64,000 bases of DNA from positions 4,244,501 to 4,308,500 of the forward strand of contig NZ_CP067102.1 in the NCBI RefSeq assembly GCF_016616885.1, read 5' to 3'. Positions 46,256 through 54,285 of this stretch are shown piece by piece (positions within the stretch are counted from its first letter, which is position 1; each line of letters opens with the position of its first letter). The stretch is from Bradyrhizobium diazoefficiens (lineage in GTDB: Bacteria > Pseudomonadota > Alphaproteobacteria > Rhizobiales > Xanthobacteraceae). Made by a program: the position numbers and the translations under genes. Under the pieces are notes generated by a model that did no database searches, was not told where the DNA came from, and saw nothing but the letters and a program-made list of their open reading frames with translations.

Positions 46256-47422
46256 TCAGGCGGCAGGCTTCATCACGGCCCCCTCGATCACGACGCCCTG
46301 GGTGACATACTTCCACAAGGCAACCAGCAGCTTGCGCGCCAACGCCACGATCGCGCGCTTGCGGCCGCGCTGGCTGTTGGCCTTGAACCATTGGGTCAGA
46401 GCCGATTGGGGCTGGTGGCGTATCCACAACCAGGCGAGCTGGATCATCGTGGTTCTCAGCCGCGGATTGCCGGCCTTCGACACGCCCTGCTCGCGCTCGA
46501 TACCGCCGCTGCGCCATGGCGTGGCCGCAAGCCCCGCATAGGAGGCGACCTGGCGGCGGTTGGCAAACTGGCGCCAGAAGGCTTCCGTCCAGAGAACGGC
46601 AGCGAAGTTCGGGCCCAGGCTCTTCAGGCCGAGCAGCATGGTGACCGGGTCCGATGCAGCCTTCTCGCCGGTTGGCTTGCTCGCCGTCAGTAGCGCCTCT
46701 TGCTCGCGCTCCACCGCCGCGATCTGCTCGAGCAGCAGTTCGAGCCGGGCGAGCTCGCGGCCGACCTGCGCCTTCAAATGCTGCGGCAACGGGCGCCCGT
46801 CCCCGGTGCGCAAGGCCTCGAGCCGTGCCTTGCGGTCGCGCCGCAGCGGCACATAGCCGGATATCCCTTGTGCAAACAGCAGCCCCTTGATCCGGTTGAC
46901 GTGCTCGATCCGCTCCGCGATCAATGTCCGCCGCTCGCGGCAAAGTCGGCGGCGATCCTCGTCCTCCGGTGAAGGAGCAACCACCATCGCGCAGACCCGC
47001 GGCTCGCCGCGCTTGTAGGCCAGAAGCGACCGCAGCAGCGTCTCGCCATCGAGCCTGTCCGTCTTGGCCCGCCGGCGCCGGCGCGGCGTCGCGATCGAGG
47101 CCGGATCGACCACGTGGCTTTCAATGCCCTCCTGCTGCAAAGCGCGGTGAAGCCAGAACCCATCCAGTCCAGCCTCCTGGATGGTGATGATCGGATAGTT
47201 CTCCCCCGTTCGGGCCAGGGCCTTCTGCTTCAGCTCTGCAAACAGCTTCAAGAGCGCCGCAATATCACCGGCCTCCACGCTGTGTCTGGACATCTTCTCG
47301 CCCTTGCCGGGCGACAGCGAGGTCACCAGCCATGTCGAGCGGCTCAGTTCCAATGACACAAAAATTGCGCCAAACTGCGTGCGGATAGCGGCCGGTCCGT
47401 CGGAAGGATGATCGAGCAACAT
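46256..47422 (-). CDS. IS110-family transposase (DEDD recombinase)
   Basis: The 388-residue protein starts at the ATG at 47422 (MLLDHPSDGPAAIRTQFGAI). The RuvC-like DEDD domain shows FVSLELSRSTWLVT (Glu25 where most relatives have Asp), TIQEAGLDGFWL and KTDRLDGETLLRSL. A coiled coil follows (about 200-260), then the Transposase_20 domain with YAGLAATPWRSGG and EQGVSKAGNPRLRTTMIQ, including the conserved Ser of the S-K-x-G-N-x-x-L-R motif. It looks intact. The enzyme would be guided by the RNA encoded downstream. The frame reaches 47659 but the extra codons cross the element's end. Confidence 0.92.
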   Translation of the reverse strand: MLLDHPSDGPAAIRTQFGAIFVSLELSRSTWLVTSLSPGKGEKMSRHSVEAGDIAALLKLFAELKQKALARTGENYPIITIQEAGLDGFWLHRALQQEGIESHVVDPASIATPRRRRRAKTDRLDGETLLRSLLAYKRGEPRVCAMVVAPSPEDEDRRRLCRERRTLIAERIEHVNRIKGLLFAQGISGYVPLRRDRKARLEALRTGDGRPLPQHLKAQVGRELARLELLLEQIAAVEREQEALLTASKPTGEKAASDPVTMLLGLKSLGPNFAAVLWTEAFWRQFANRRQVASYAGLAATPWRSGGIEREQGVSKAGNPRLRTTMIQLAWLWIRHQPQSALTQWFKANSQRGRKRAIVALARKLLVALWKYVTQGVVIEGAVMKPAA

Positions 47423-47528
47423 CGTCGTCTCCAGGTTGAATGGATTTAGCAACCTCAGTCTGGCCTCAGATCTGGTCGCTATCCACTCCCCATGGAATCT
47501 TCGCTGCGCTCGCAATGACAGCGGACGA

Positions 47529-49598
47529 TCACCACGGCTTGGCGCGCACTTTCGCCATGGCCAGATATGTCGATTCACTGAAGCCTGATGTCCCCGAGCT
47601 CGATCCCTGAAAGAGGTCGAGCACGGGCGAGTAGGTCTGGCTGGCGTTCCTGGCGTCATACATGGCCGAGAAGCGGCTCAGCAGCTTTGCAACTTTGGTG
47701 GGATCCCCGAGATCTCTAAGATTGAGGTATTTTTCCACGATCTTGGCTTGCTGATCGATCTGCATTGAAGCCATCTGGTCAGGCAAGTCGTAGGTGGTCC
47801 TGAACACCTCCGAAAGGGCCTTGTCGGCAAGGATGTCATAGGCGGACGTGATTTCTCCCGCCTTGCGCTGGAAATACAGTGCCAGGCGGACGCCGGGATT
47901 CGTATCGCCCTGCTGCTGCTCCAGGCTTTGCTCGAGATAGTTCTTTTGCGTTGCCAGGAATTGATCGCGCTTTTGCGGACCCATCATCGGAAGACGCGCG
48001 ACGTCGCCCTTGCTGTCAAAATTGAACGACGCCGCAATCTCTGCGAAGCGAGGGTCGCTCTGCGTATTTGCGAAGCTCTTGGGATCGGTCAGATTAGAGG
48101 CGAAGATCTTCTTCAGATAGGCGGTGGTCACTTTCGCGGGGTCCAGACCCTTGGCGACCAGAATGAAGTCGACCATCTTCTTGTTTGCGAGCAGGTCGGA
48201 AACGCTGTTGATGTCGCCGATCGATTGTTGATAGTCCGTCGCGTCCTTCTGCGCTTGAGCCTTGACTTTCGCCTGGTCCTGCTTGCTTGCAGATTTCAGT
48301 TTCGCAATAATGTAATCCTTCGCAATATCGAGGACTTCCGCCGAATCCTGAGCCGCCAGGGGCGTCGTCAGATTGCCTTTTGCGTCAAAGTTGAACGCGC
48401 GCGCGAGCTTGACGTATCGATCGTCCTTGAGCGTATAGACGTAGCTCTTGGGATCGTTGAGATCGCTTTCGAGAACAGCCTTCACAGTGGATTGTGAGAC
48501 TTGTGTGGGGTCGAGGCCGACGGCTGCCAGTGCAAAATTATACGCGCCCGGCGTGGAGACGAGCGTCTGGAGTGACGTCACTTTGGGGATGGCTTTTCTG
48601 AATTGCCCGATGACCAGGGCTTCCTGCAACGGGCTTGCCGCCGAATAGACGGCCGACTTGCTGTCGTCAAAGCTCTGGGTCGTGCTGGCGATGTTTGCAG
48701 CGGTCTGCGCCGGCGTACCCGGTGGAAGCGATCCATCGGCGGAAAACTCGAACGCGCCGGCCAGAGCCATGAACCGGCCGGTCGTCGCGATGGCGTCGTT
48801 GGTGCTGGAGATGCTGCTCACGGCCGACTGCAGGCGGTATTTTTCGACCAATATCTGCACGTTCAGCTGGTTGACGTCGGCGCCGGGCTGCGACAGTTGC
48901 GTCGTATAGTCGGCGATCTTCGAACTGGCGTCGGTCGCATCCGATTTGGCTTGCGCAAGCTGGGCGTTCAGGCCATTCAGCTGAGACGAGAAGGTGACAT
49001 TGACGTAGCTGTTCGGATCGGATGGATCGCTGGACAGGACCTGCTTGATCGTGTCACGCGGCCACTTGCTTTGATCGATCCCGAATGCCGAGGCGACATA
49101 GTTGCGAAGGCGATCGTCGTCGAGAAGCTGGTCGGCGCTGGTCACGCTGCCGATCGTGGCGTTGTAGTAGCTCGTGTCGGCGGCGACGGCATCGACGTTG
49201 CTCTTCATGGCCGCTGTGTACAGGTCGATGATATCGTCGGTCTGGTCGCCCGATTGCGCAACCTTCGTTTCACCGCCACCGAAGGAAAATGCCGCGGCAA
49301 ACTCCCGGTAGCGCTTGTCGATCAGCGTGTTGGCAAAGCTCTTTGAGTCCGAGAGGTTGCTCTGCAGCACTTTCTTCATGAAAGCCTTGGCGTAGGCCAT
49401 GTCTTCCAGGCCGTAGGCCTTCGTGACGTAGTGATACAGGCGATAATCATTCATCAGATCGTCAACGGTGTGCACCTTGCCGATGTTGGCTTTGTAATAG
49501 GCGGCATCGCGCGATACGTCCGATTGCTGCGCCACCCGCGTCAGGGTCTGTGCGAGATTGCGCGCGACGTAGCTATAGCCAAAATAGGTGGACACCAT
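47529..49598 (-). CDS. Large DUF1217 protein with about five repeats
   Basis: The 689-residue protein starts at the ATG at 49598 (MVSTYFGYSYVARNLAQTLT). DUF1217 units recur about five times, each with I-G-x-V-x-S/T-x-x-D-L, then a helix with A-x-G-L-D, then V-L-x-S-D/N-x-x-D-P-x-S-F/Y and A-x-F-x-F. Examples are NIGKVHTVDDLMNDYRLYHY, TIGSVTSADQLLDDDRLRNY, SIGDINSVSDLLANKKMVDF and KAGEITSAYDILADKALSEV. DUF1217 genes usually lie in flagellar clusters of rhizobia and the protein may be exported, but no flagellar gene is near. The IS110-type element lies just downstream of its stop. Confidence 0.88.
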   Translation of the reverse strand: MVSTYFGYSYVARNLAQTLTRVAQQSDVSRDAAYYKANIGKVHTVDDLMNDYRLYHYVTKAYGLEDMAYAKAFMKKVLQSNLSDSKSFANTLIDKRYREFAAAFSFGGGETKVAQSGDQTDDIIDLYTAAMKSNVDAVAADTSYYNATIGSVTSADQLLDDDRLRNYVASAFGIDQSKWPRDTIKQVLSSDPSDPNSYVNVTFSSQLNGLNAQLAQAKSDATDASSKIADYTTQLSQPGADVNQLNVQILVEKYRLQSAVSSISSTNDAIATTGRFMALAGAFEFSADGSLPPGTPAQTAANIASTTQSFDDSKSAVYSAASPLQEALVIGQFRKAIPKVTSLQTLVSTPGAYNFALAAVGLDPTQVSQSTVKAVLESDLNDPKSYVYTLKDDRYVKLARAFNFDAKGNLTTPLAAQDSAEVLDIAKDYIIAKLKSASKQDQAKVKAQAQKDATDYQQSIGDINSVSDLLANKKMVDFILVAKGLDPAKVTTAYLKKIFASNLTDPKSFANTQSDPRFAEIAASFNFDSKGDVARLPMMGPQKRDQFLATQKNYLEQSLEQQQGDTNPGVRLALYFQRKAGEITSAYDILADKALSEVFRTTYDLPDQMASMQIDQQAKIVEKYLNLRDLGDPTKVAKLLSRFSAMYDARNASQTYSPVLDLFQGSSSGTSGFSESTYLAMAKVRAKPW

Positions 49599-50561
49599 GG
49601 GGAATTCCTGACGGCTCGGCGGGTCCTGGACGTCCGTCAATCATTGCCGGGTCGCAAGGCAGGGCTGGCCTCATGCCAGCACGCAGAAACATTGTTGCAA
49701 TTCATTACTGCGATTCTGGGCGGCAACCTTAGGTGCTGCTTGCGTCCAAGCGCCGCATCGTATGCGATCTCTCCGGCAAGCCTCCCGCAAGCAAGACGTG
49801 AGTAAGCTATGTCTTCCCGTCGGCGTTTGAGAATCGCGGACATGTTTTCGCGTCCTCGCGGCACGTCGGTGCCCGAGCCTTGCGGTGGTTGCCGCCCTCG
49901 AAAGTGCCGAGGGCGCAGGGAAGGCCGGGTGCCGGCTGACACCCGCGGTCCACTGTGCGATGGTTGCGCTACAAGAGGTTGCACAGCGGCATACAGGTGA
50001 AGCCAAACATCCGGCCTTCCCTGCGCAGTGGGTTTACGGCTTATGTCGCGCTCTCCCCGGGGAGCGATGCACTATTGCCCCCGTCGCCTCACGGATGGCT
50101 GACGTATGCGCCCGGTCGGGCCACAGCCGTCACCGCAAGACTTGGCGCACAGACCCCGGGCGCCAGGACCACACGATTTCGCCGTACGCCGATCACACCG
50201 GTCGCGCGCGCGACGTTTTCGCTCACGGTTGCCCGCCCTGCAAATCCCTTCGCGCCGATGTAATCCACGTCCACCACGTCCCATCCCGCGTGTCGTGACG
50301 ATCGCGATAGCGCCCCTCGGCCGGGTTGGGATGGCCCGACTATGATGCATTTCCGAATTCGCGTAAAGCGAATTATTTTACCCTGAGAGCATTGACCATC
50401 GTCTGGCGTGTTTTGCCCGCCAGGCAACGCAAGGGCTTGTGGGGCGCGAGCAGCGCTCCCGCCATGCCGTGGCCACGAAGCGGTCTCCCCACGGCCCGAA
50501 AATGCGTTACCATGGCCTCAGCGCGCCTCAAGCCGCGCATGGTCAAGGGTGAGGAAACGAG
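49599..50561. other. Long non-coding region containing a dispersed repeat
   Basis: No convincing gene exists in this 963-bp gap. The first 300 bp hold the DUF1217 promoter region. From about 49897 to 50302 lies a dispersed repeat (separate entry). The last 200 bp, with an AT-rich patch (GCGTAAAGCGAATTATTTTA near 50354), probably contain the promoter for the MxaD-like gene. Open frames across it on both strands are overlapping and Arg/Pro-rich, as expected for GC-rich non-coding DNA. Confidence 0.6.
49897..50302. repeat. Dispersed rhizobial intergenic repeat
   Basis: The block with GGGAAGGCCGGGTGCCGGCT, CACCCGCGGTCCACTGTGCG, CATCCGGCCTTCCCTGCGCA and CGCACAGACCCCGGGCGCCA is a sequence I recall from many intergenic sites in Bradyrhizobium, where it is often mis-annotated as small proteins. 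GGAAGGCCGG and CCGGCCTTCC form inverted arms. Only one copy is in this window, so limits are approximate. Confidence 0.55.
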
Positions 50562-51116
50562 ATGAGGAAGACGATCGTGAGGGCGATCGCCGGGGTGGCG
50601 GTGCTTGCTGTGGCGGGAATGGCTCTGACTGCTGCCTGGGCCCATGGCCCGACCCGGCAGAAGGTGCGGGGGTCCATTGAGATCAATGCGCCGGCGGCCA
50701 AGGTGTGGGCCGTGATCGGCAATTTCCAGGACATGAGTTGGCTCGCGCCGGTGACCAAGACCGAGGGCGAGAAGGGCAACGAGATCGGCGCGACGCGCCG
50801 GCTGACGCTGACCGGCGGCGGCATCGTCGATGAGGAGCTCTACAAGTTCGACGCAGCCGCCATGACATATTCCTACCGGATCACCGCCGTCGACGTGAAG
50901 GTTCTTCCGGTGAACAACTATTCCTCGACGCTGACGGTGACGCCGAGCACCGACGGCAAGGGCGCGACGCTGGAATGGGCCGGCGCGTTCTACCGCGGCT
51001 TTCCCAACAACGATCCGCCGCCGGAGCTGAGTGACGAGGCCTCGGTCAAGGCGGTGAAGGACCTCTATCAGACCGGCCTCGAAGCGCTGAAGAAGAAGAT
51101 CGAGAGCGGAAGCTAA
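50562..51116 (+). CDS. MxaD-like SRPBCC-fold periplasmic protein
   Basis: The 184-residue precursor has a signal peptide (VRAIAGVAVLAVAGMALTAA, cleavage near AWA-HGP). The mature protein is an SRPBCC (START-like) fold with IEINAPAAKVWAVIGNFQDM, W-L-A-P-V, GNEIGATRRLTLTGGGIVDE and a C-terminal helix KAVKDLYQTGLEALKKKIES. It resembles MxaD of methanol oxidation clusters, thought to help electron transfer from PQQ dehydrogenase to cytochrome c. A beta-propeller gene follows two bases later, which supports a PQQ/periplasmic oxidation context. The dehydrogenase itself is not in the window. Confidence 0.75.
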   Translation: MRKTIVRAIAGVAVLAVAGMALTAAWAHGPTRQKVRGSIEINAPAAKVWAVIGNFQDMSWLAPVTKTEGEKGNEIGATRRLTLTGGGIVDEELYKFDAAAMTYSYRITAVDVKVLPVNNYSSTLTVTPSTDGKGATLEWAGAFYRGFPNNDPPPELSDEASVKAVKDLYQTGLEALKKKIESGS

Positions 51117-51118
51117 CC

Positions 51119-52057
51119 GTGCGGATCCTGGTCCTGGCGGCGCTCGCTACCAGCATCGCGAACGCCTCTGCCGAAGAGGCGTTCGTCACCAATCAGCTCA
51201 GCGACGATCTGATGGTCGTCGATCTCGCCACATCGCGCGCGGTCGCGACCATCCCGATCGGCGGCAAGCCGGCCGGCGTGGCCGTCACCGCGGACGGCCG
51301 CTTTGCCTATGTCACGAGCCCGGACGCCAAGGCGGTGACGGTGGTGGACGCCGCCACGCGGCAGGTCGCCGGCCGCATCGAGGTTGGCGGCGGGCCGCTC
51401 GGCATTGCCGTCACGCCTGACGGCAAGACGGTGTATGTCGCCGACTGGTACGCGGCCGCGGTGCGGGTGATCGATGCGGGGTCGCGTAGCGTGACCGCCA
51501 GCATCGCGGTCGGCGCCTCGCCGTCGGGGCTCGCGGTGACGCCGGACGGCAAGCTGCTGCTTTCGGCGGACCGCGACGACGACAGCGTCTCGGTGGTGGA
51601 CGCCGCGACGCGCGAGCGAAAGGCGGTCATCAAGGTCGGCACCCGCCCGTTCGGCGTCACAATCGATGCCGAGGGCAAGCACGCCTACACCGCCAATGTC
51701 GGCTCCAACGATGTCTCGGTGATCGACATCGCCGAGGCACGCGAGATCGGCCGCGTGCCGGTCGGAATGCGGCCTTATGCCGTGGCGCTGACGCTCGGCC
51801 GCGGCTTCGTCACCGACCAGTATGGCGGCACGGTCAGCGTGTTCGATGTTGCGACGTTCAAACCGCTCAAGCGCATCAATGTCGGCGACTATCCCGAAGG
51901 CATCAATGCGACCGCCGACGGCAAGCGCATCATCGTCGCCTGCTGGGAGAGCAACACGCTCGAGATCATCGATGCGGCCGAGCTGAAGGTGATCGGCGAG
52001 GTCAAGACCGGCGACGGCCCGCGCGCGTTCGGGACGTTCTTGCGGAGGACGGAGTAG
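51119..52057 (+). CDS. YVTN-family beta-propeller periplasmic protein
   Basis: The 312-residue precursor starts with GTG at 51119 and a signal peptide (RILVLAALATSIANASAEEA). Seven repeats of about 42 residues form a propeller; each has the pattern V-I/V-D-x-A-T/S-x-x-V-x-A-x-I-x-V-G-x-x-P-x-G-V/L-A-V-T-P-D-G-K. Examples: ATIPIGGKPAGVAVTADGRF and ASIAVGASPSGLAVTPDGKL. Such YncE-like proteins accompany PQQ-dependent dehydrogenase systems. It is two bases after the MxaD-like gene, so the pair is one transcript. A hairpin repeat follows. Confidence 0.85.
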   Translation: MRILVLAALATSIANASAEEAFVTNQLSDDLMVVDLATSRAVATIPIGGKPAGVAVTADGRFAYVTSPDAKAVTVVDAATRQVAGRIEVGGGPLGIAVTPDGKTVYVADWYAAAVRVIDAGSRSVTASIAVGASPSGLAVTPDGKLLLSADRDDDSVSVVDAATRERKAVIKVGTRPFGVTIDAEGKHAYTANVGSNDVSVIDIAEAREIGRVPVGMRPYAVALTLGRGFVTDQYGGTVSVFDVATFKPLKRINVGDYPEGINATADGKRIIVACWESNTLEIIDAAELKVIGEVKTGDGPRAFGTFLRRTE

Positions 52058-52063
52058 GGGGTA

Positions 52064-52154
52064 GACGTAGCCCGCATGAGCGAAGCGACATGCGGGGCAG
52101 AGTCGTCCTCATCCACTGGCGGTCCCGGATATCGCTTCGCTCGTCCGGGCTACG
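52064..52154. repeat. Dispersed hairpin repeat, family B
   Basis: CGTAGCCCG (52064-52072) and CGGGCTACG (52146-52154) are the outer arms; TGAGCGAAGCGACAT and ATATCGCTTCGCTC continue the stem. The form is a common rhizobial intergenic hairpin. It lies between convergent genes and overlaps the last codon of the HAD gene, so it probably also ends transcription. Confidence 0.82.
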
Positions 52155-52782
52155 GCAGCGTGCATAGCGACGAGACAATCTCGTCCATCCGCTCGAACGT
52201 GTAATCCGGCCCGCGCGCCCGCAACGCCGCCGGCGCAGCATAGCCCCAGCAGACCACGCCGCAGGCAATCCCCACGGCCCGCGCCGCCTCGATGTCACGA
52301 ACCTCGTCGCCGATCGCGATGACCTTGCCCGGTTCTACGCCAGCTTGCCGGATCACGCGGCGGAATTTGGCGGGCTTGCCGAACACCGAAGCCGCGCAGT
52401 CGAAATGCGAGAACAGTGCGGCCGATGCGCCAAGCTTCGCCCGCGCATTGACCTCGCTGTCCGACGTCACCAGCGCGAGCTGTACGCCGCTTTCGGCGAG
52501 CGTCCGCAACATCGTTTTGGCGCCGGCAAACAGCGAGATCTCCGCCGCCGCTTCTCCCTTCAGCCGCCGCGCATATCGCGCGATCGCCGGCAGCTTCCAC
52601 ACGGGCACCTCGAGCCGGCTGAGGATCTCGCGCGTCGAGGCATGCCGCAGCCCCTCGACATCCTCATCCCTGACACGCCGAAAGCCGAAGCGGTCGGCGA
52701 CGTCGTTGATGGTGCGCAGGAACCAGGGAAAGCTGTCGACGAGAGTGCCGTCGAGGTCGAAGATGGCGAGGGAGTAGGGCAT
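52150..52782 (-). CDS. HAD-family hydrolase (phosphatase)
   Basis: The 210-residue protein starts at the ATG at 52782. Its motifs are FDLDGTLVDSF (motif I, nucleophile Asp), LALVTSDSEVNARAKLG (motif II), the Lys in FGKPAKFRRVIRQAG, and VIAIGDEVRDIEAARAVGIA (motif IV). It belongs to the phosphoglycolate phosphatase/beta-phosphoglucomutase-like group; the substrate is unknown. The first 47 or so codons are duplicated at 53481-53623, ahead of the second toxin-antitoxin pair. A frame reaching 52989 has no homology before the ATG. Confidence 0.9.
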   Translation of the reverse strand: MPYSLAIFDLDGTLVDSFPWFLRTINDVADRFGFRRVRDEDVEGLRHASTREILSRLEVPVWKLPAIARYARRLKGEAAAEISLFAGAKTMLRTLAESGVQLALVTSDSEVNARAKLGASAALFSHFDCAASVFGKPAKFRRVIRQAGVEPGKVIAIGDEVRDIEAARAVGIACGVVCWGYAAPAALRARGPDYTFERMDEIVSSLCTLP

Positions 52783-52858
52783 GGGGAGGGCGGACACTGC
52801 GGGCGACACGCTGACAGATGCAGTCAGAGATGCTATATTGGGTTCAAAGAGGTGGCAG

Positions 52859-53086
52859 ATGTCGGAGCTACTGGCAAGGATTACGGTTGACCCGCAGCGA
52901 ATGCATGGACGCCCGTGCATTCGCGACCTGCGCATCACGGTTGCCGACGTCCTTGGATTGCTATCTGCAGGGCAGTCGCGCGAAAGCATCCTCGAAGATT
53001 ATCCGTATCTGGAAGAGGCCGATATCGACGCGGTGCTCGCCTATGCTGCCCGTCAGGTCGACCACCCCATCATAGCGGCCAAATAG
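52859..53086 (+). CDS. DUF433 antitoxin, module 1
   Basis: The 75-residue protein (MSELLARITVDPQRMHGRPC) is a DUF433 antitoxin: I-T-V-D-P-x-x-M-H-G-R-P-C-I-R, then LRITVADVLGLLSAGQSRES and ILEDYPYLEEADIDAVLAYA. It probably binds both DNA and the PIN-like toxin encoded one base later. A GCTATATT -10-like box stands about 28 bp upstream; the same box precedes module 2. It diverges from the HAD gene start at 52782. The frame extends to 52781 but the ATG at 52859 fits the family length. Confidence 0.88.
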   Translation: MSELLARITVDPQRMHGRPCIRDLRITVADVLGLLSAGQSRESILEDYPYLEEADIDAVLAYAARQVDHPIIAAK

Positions 53087-53087
53087 C

Positions 53088-53423
53088 TTGCTCTACCTGA
53101 TCGACGCCCAGCTTCCACCTGCACTCGCGGAAGCCATGCGTCGAGCCGGATACGACGCGACCCATGTCGCCGAGTTCGGGATGGCGAATGCGACCGATGG
53201 GACGATTTGGAGTGCGGCTGTTTCTCGATCAGCCGTTCTCGTCACCAAGGATCGTGATTTCTCCCTGCTGCGGGCCGCAAAGCGTCAGGGACCGATTGTG
53301 CTTTGGGTCCGGGTCGGCAACATCGACAATCGGGCGCTGATCCGCCAGTTTCTGGGCGCCATGCCGCAAATTGTCGAAGCCGTCGCGCGGGGCGAGGCGG
53401 TTATTGAATTCGTGGGGAGCTAG
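53088..53423 (+). CDS. DUF5615 PIN-like toxin, module 1
   Basis: This 111-residue protein (LYLIDAQLPPALAEAMRRAG) is a DUF5615/PIN_5-type toxin: first acidic residue in LIDAQLP, then ATHVAEFGMANATDGTIWSA, VLVTKDRDFSLL (acidic pair) and VLWVRVGNIDNRALIRQFLG. Proteins of this group are putative RNases. It starts with TTG at 53088, one base after the antitoxin stop; no better start is in frame. It differs strongly from the toxin of module 2. Confidence 0.85.
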   Translation: MLYLIDAQLPPALAEAMRRAGYDATHVAEFGMANATDGTIWSAAVSRSAVLVTKDRDFSLLRAAKRQGPIVLWVRVGNIDNRALIRQFLGAMPQIVEAVARGEAVIEFVGS

Positions 53424-53623
53424 CGAGACTCACCGCAGCTTGCGCACGTGAACGTTGATGTCGAGATCAATGTTGCTGACGCATGCCGCAGCCCCTCGAC
53501 ATCCTCATCCCTGACACGCCGAAAGCCGAAGCGATCGGCGACGTCGTTGATGGTGCGGAGGAACCAGGGAAAGCTATCGACGAGCGTGCCGTCGAGGTCG
53601 AAGATGGCGAGGGAGTAGGGCAT
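53420..53623 (-). pseudogene. HAD-gene 5' fragment joined to the 3' end of the small hypothetical gene
   Basis: Reading leftward from the ATG at 53623 the protein is identical in style to the HAD start (MPYSLAIFDLDGTLVDSF) up to residue about 49 (LRHAS). I count four base differences in about 143 bp from the intact gene at 52150-52782. At about 53481-53483 the sequence switches to a 54-bp block (53430-53483) that copies the last codons of the hypothetical gene at 54286-54555, in another frame. The join shares GCA. No catalytic core is encoded beyond motif I. Confidence 0.88.
53430..53483. repeat. Copy of the 3' end of the hypothetical gene (R1)
   Basis: This 54-bp block matches 54286-54339 at all but four bases. 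Both encode the C-terminal I-D-L-D-I-N-V-H-V-R-K-L-R and stop on the minus strand, and both stand directly after a DUF5615 toxin gene. Confidence 0.9.
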
Positions 53624-53693
53624 GGAGGATGGTTTTGGAGTTCGCTGACAAGCGGGACGTGGCGTGCTATATTTGGCAAATGCGAGGATAGCC

Positions 53694-53915
53694 ATGCGGC
53701 ACGAGCGTATTGAAATCAACCCGGCGATCATGGACGGCAAACCTGTCATCCGCGGGACGCGTGTGCCGGTCGAATTGGTGTTGCGCGAGCTCGGAGCCGG
53801 CATGACCCCCGAGGTCATCATGGCGGAGCATCCGCGGCTGACGGCCGATGATATTCGGGCAGCCCAGGCCTTCGCGGCCGATTATTTGGCCGACGAAGAG
53901 ATCATTTATCGTTGA
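53694..53915 (+). CDS. DUF433 antitoxin, module 2
   Basis: The 73-residue protein (MRHERIEINPAIMDGKPVIR) is a DUF433 antitoxin with I-E-I-N-P-x-I-M-D-G-K-P-V-I-R-G-T-R, VPVELVLRELGAGMTPEVIM and EHPRLTADDIRAAQAFAADY. It shares only the family framework with module 1, although the DNA on both sides of the two modules is nearly identical. GCTATATT about 28 bp upstream is the likely -10 region, as in module 1. The toxin gene follows three bases later. Confidence 0.9.
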   Translation: MRHERIEINPAIMDGKPVIRGTRVPVELVLRELGAGMTPEVIMAEHPRLTADDIRAAQAFAADYLADEEIIYR

Positions 53916-53918
53916 ATC

Positions 53919-54263
53919 GTGCGCTGGCTCGCAGATGAATGCATCACAGTCTCTCGAGCGCTGCGGGCGGCCGGTCATGACGTACTCTATATCGCCGAAT
54001 TTGCAGCCAGTCTGAGCGATGTGGAGGTCATCGCGCTGGCGTCCCAACAGGGACGCCTTCTGCTTACTGCCGACAAAGATTTCGGCGAGCTTGTTTTCCG
54101 CCGGGGTCAAGCCGTTCCAGGCCTGATCTTGCTCCGCGTCGATCCGGGCAGTGGGCCACTGTTACGAGCACGGCTTCTAGAGGCCGTCGATCGGTTCGGC
54201 CAAGGGCTTTTCGGGCGTTATATTGTGATTGACGAGGTTCGGCTCCGATCCCGTCTGTTGTAG
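53919..54263 (+). CDS. DUF5615 PIN-like toxin, module 2
   Basis: The 114-residue protein (RWLADECITVSRALRAAGHD) has the DUF5615 pattern: WLADECIT (first acidic pair), VLYIAEFAASLSDVEVIALA, LLLTADKDFGELVFRRGQ (Asp-Lys-Asp) and GLILLRVDPGSGPLLRARLL. This version is close to the common rhizobial form of the family. It starts with GTG at 53919. It is a putative RNase toxin neutralised by the DUF433 partner. Confidence 0.88.
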   Translation: MRWLADECITVSRALRAAGHDVLYIAEFAASLSDVEVIALASQQGRLLLTADKDFGELVFRRGQAVPGLILLRVDPGSGPLLRARLLEAVDRFGQGLFGRYIVIDEVRLRSRLL

Positions 54264-54285
54264 CGTTGCTCTGAGCCAAGGCGCG

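Larger units (their letters stand above)
45811..47500 (-). mobile_element. IS110/IS1111-type insertion element, 1690 bp
   Basis: The boundaries come from the interrupted palindrome: CT stands at both ends of the insert (45809-45810 and 47499-47500), and removing 1690 bp restores the target. The ends share CATGGGGA in inverted orientation (left CACATGGGGA, right TCCCCATGGAAT). There is no longer target duplication. This matches IS110-family elements, whose recombinase exchanges strands at a dinucleotide core. The transposase is on the minus strand. About 445 bp of non-coding DNA follow its stop, the arrangement of the IS1111 branch, where the guide RNA is encoded beyond the gene. Confidence 0.88.
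45752..47519. repeat. Palindromic chromosomal repeat split by the IS110-type element
   Basis: The left arm (45752-45781) begins GTCATTGCGAGCGCAGCGAA and is complete. After an 18-bp centre the right arm starts TCTGGATTGCT (45800-45810) and then breaks off. It resumes at 47501 with TCGCTGCGCTCGCAATGAC (to 47519). Joining the two pieces gives 30 bases that are the exact reverse complement of the left arm. This shows both a 78-bp hairpin repeat, of a type common in rhizobia, and the exact insertion point of the element. Confidence 0.93.

Noticed and set aside
49885..50298. Small protein frames in the long gap after DUF1217
   Set aside because: They fall inside the dispersed repeat; I recall such frames as frequent mis-annotations and they lack ribosome binding sites.
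52783..52989. Upstream extension of the HAD gene
   Set aside because: It would overlap the DUF433 antitoxin gene in antisense and carries no HAD sequence before the motif I region.
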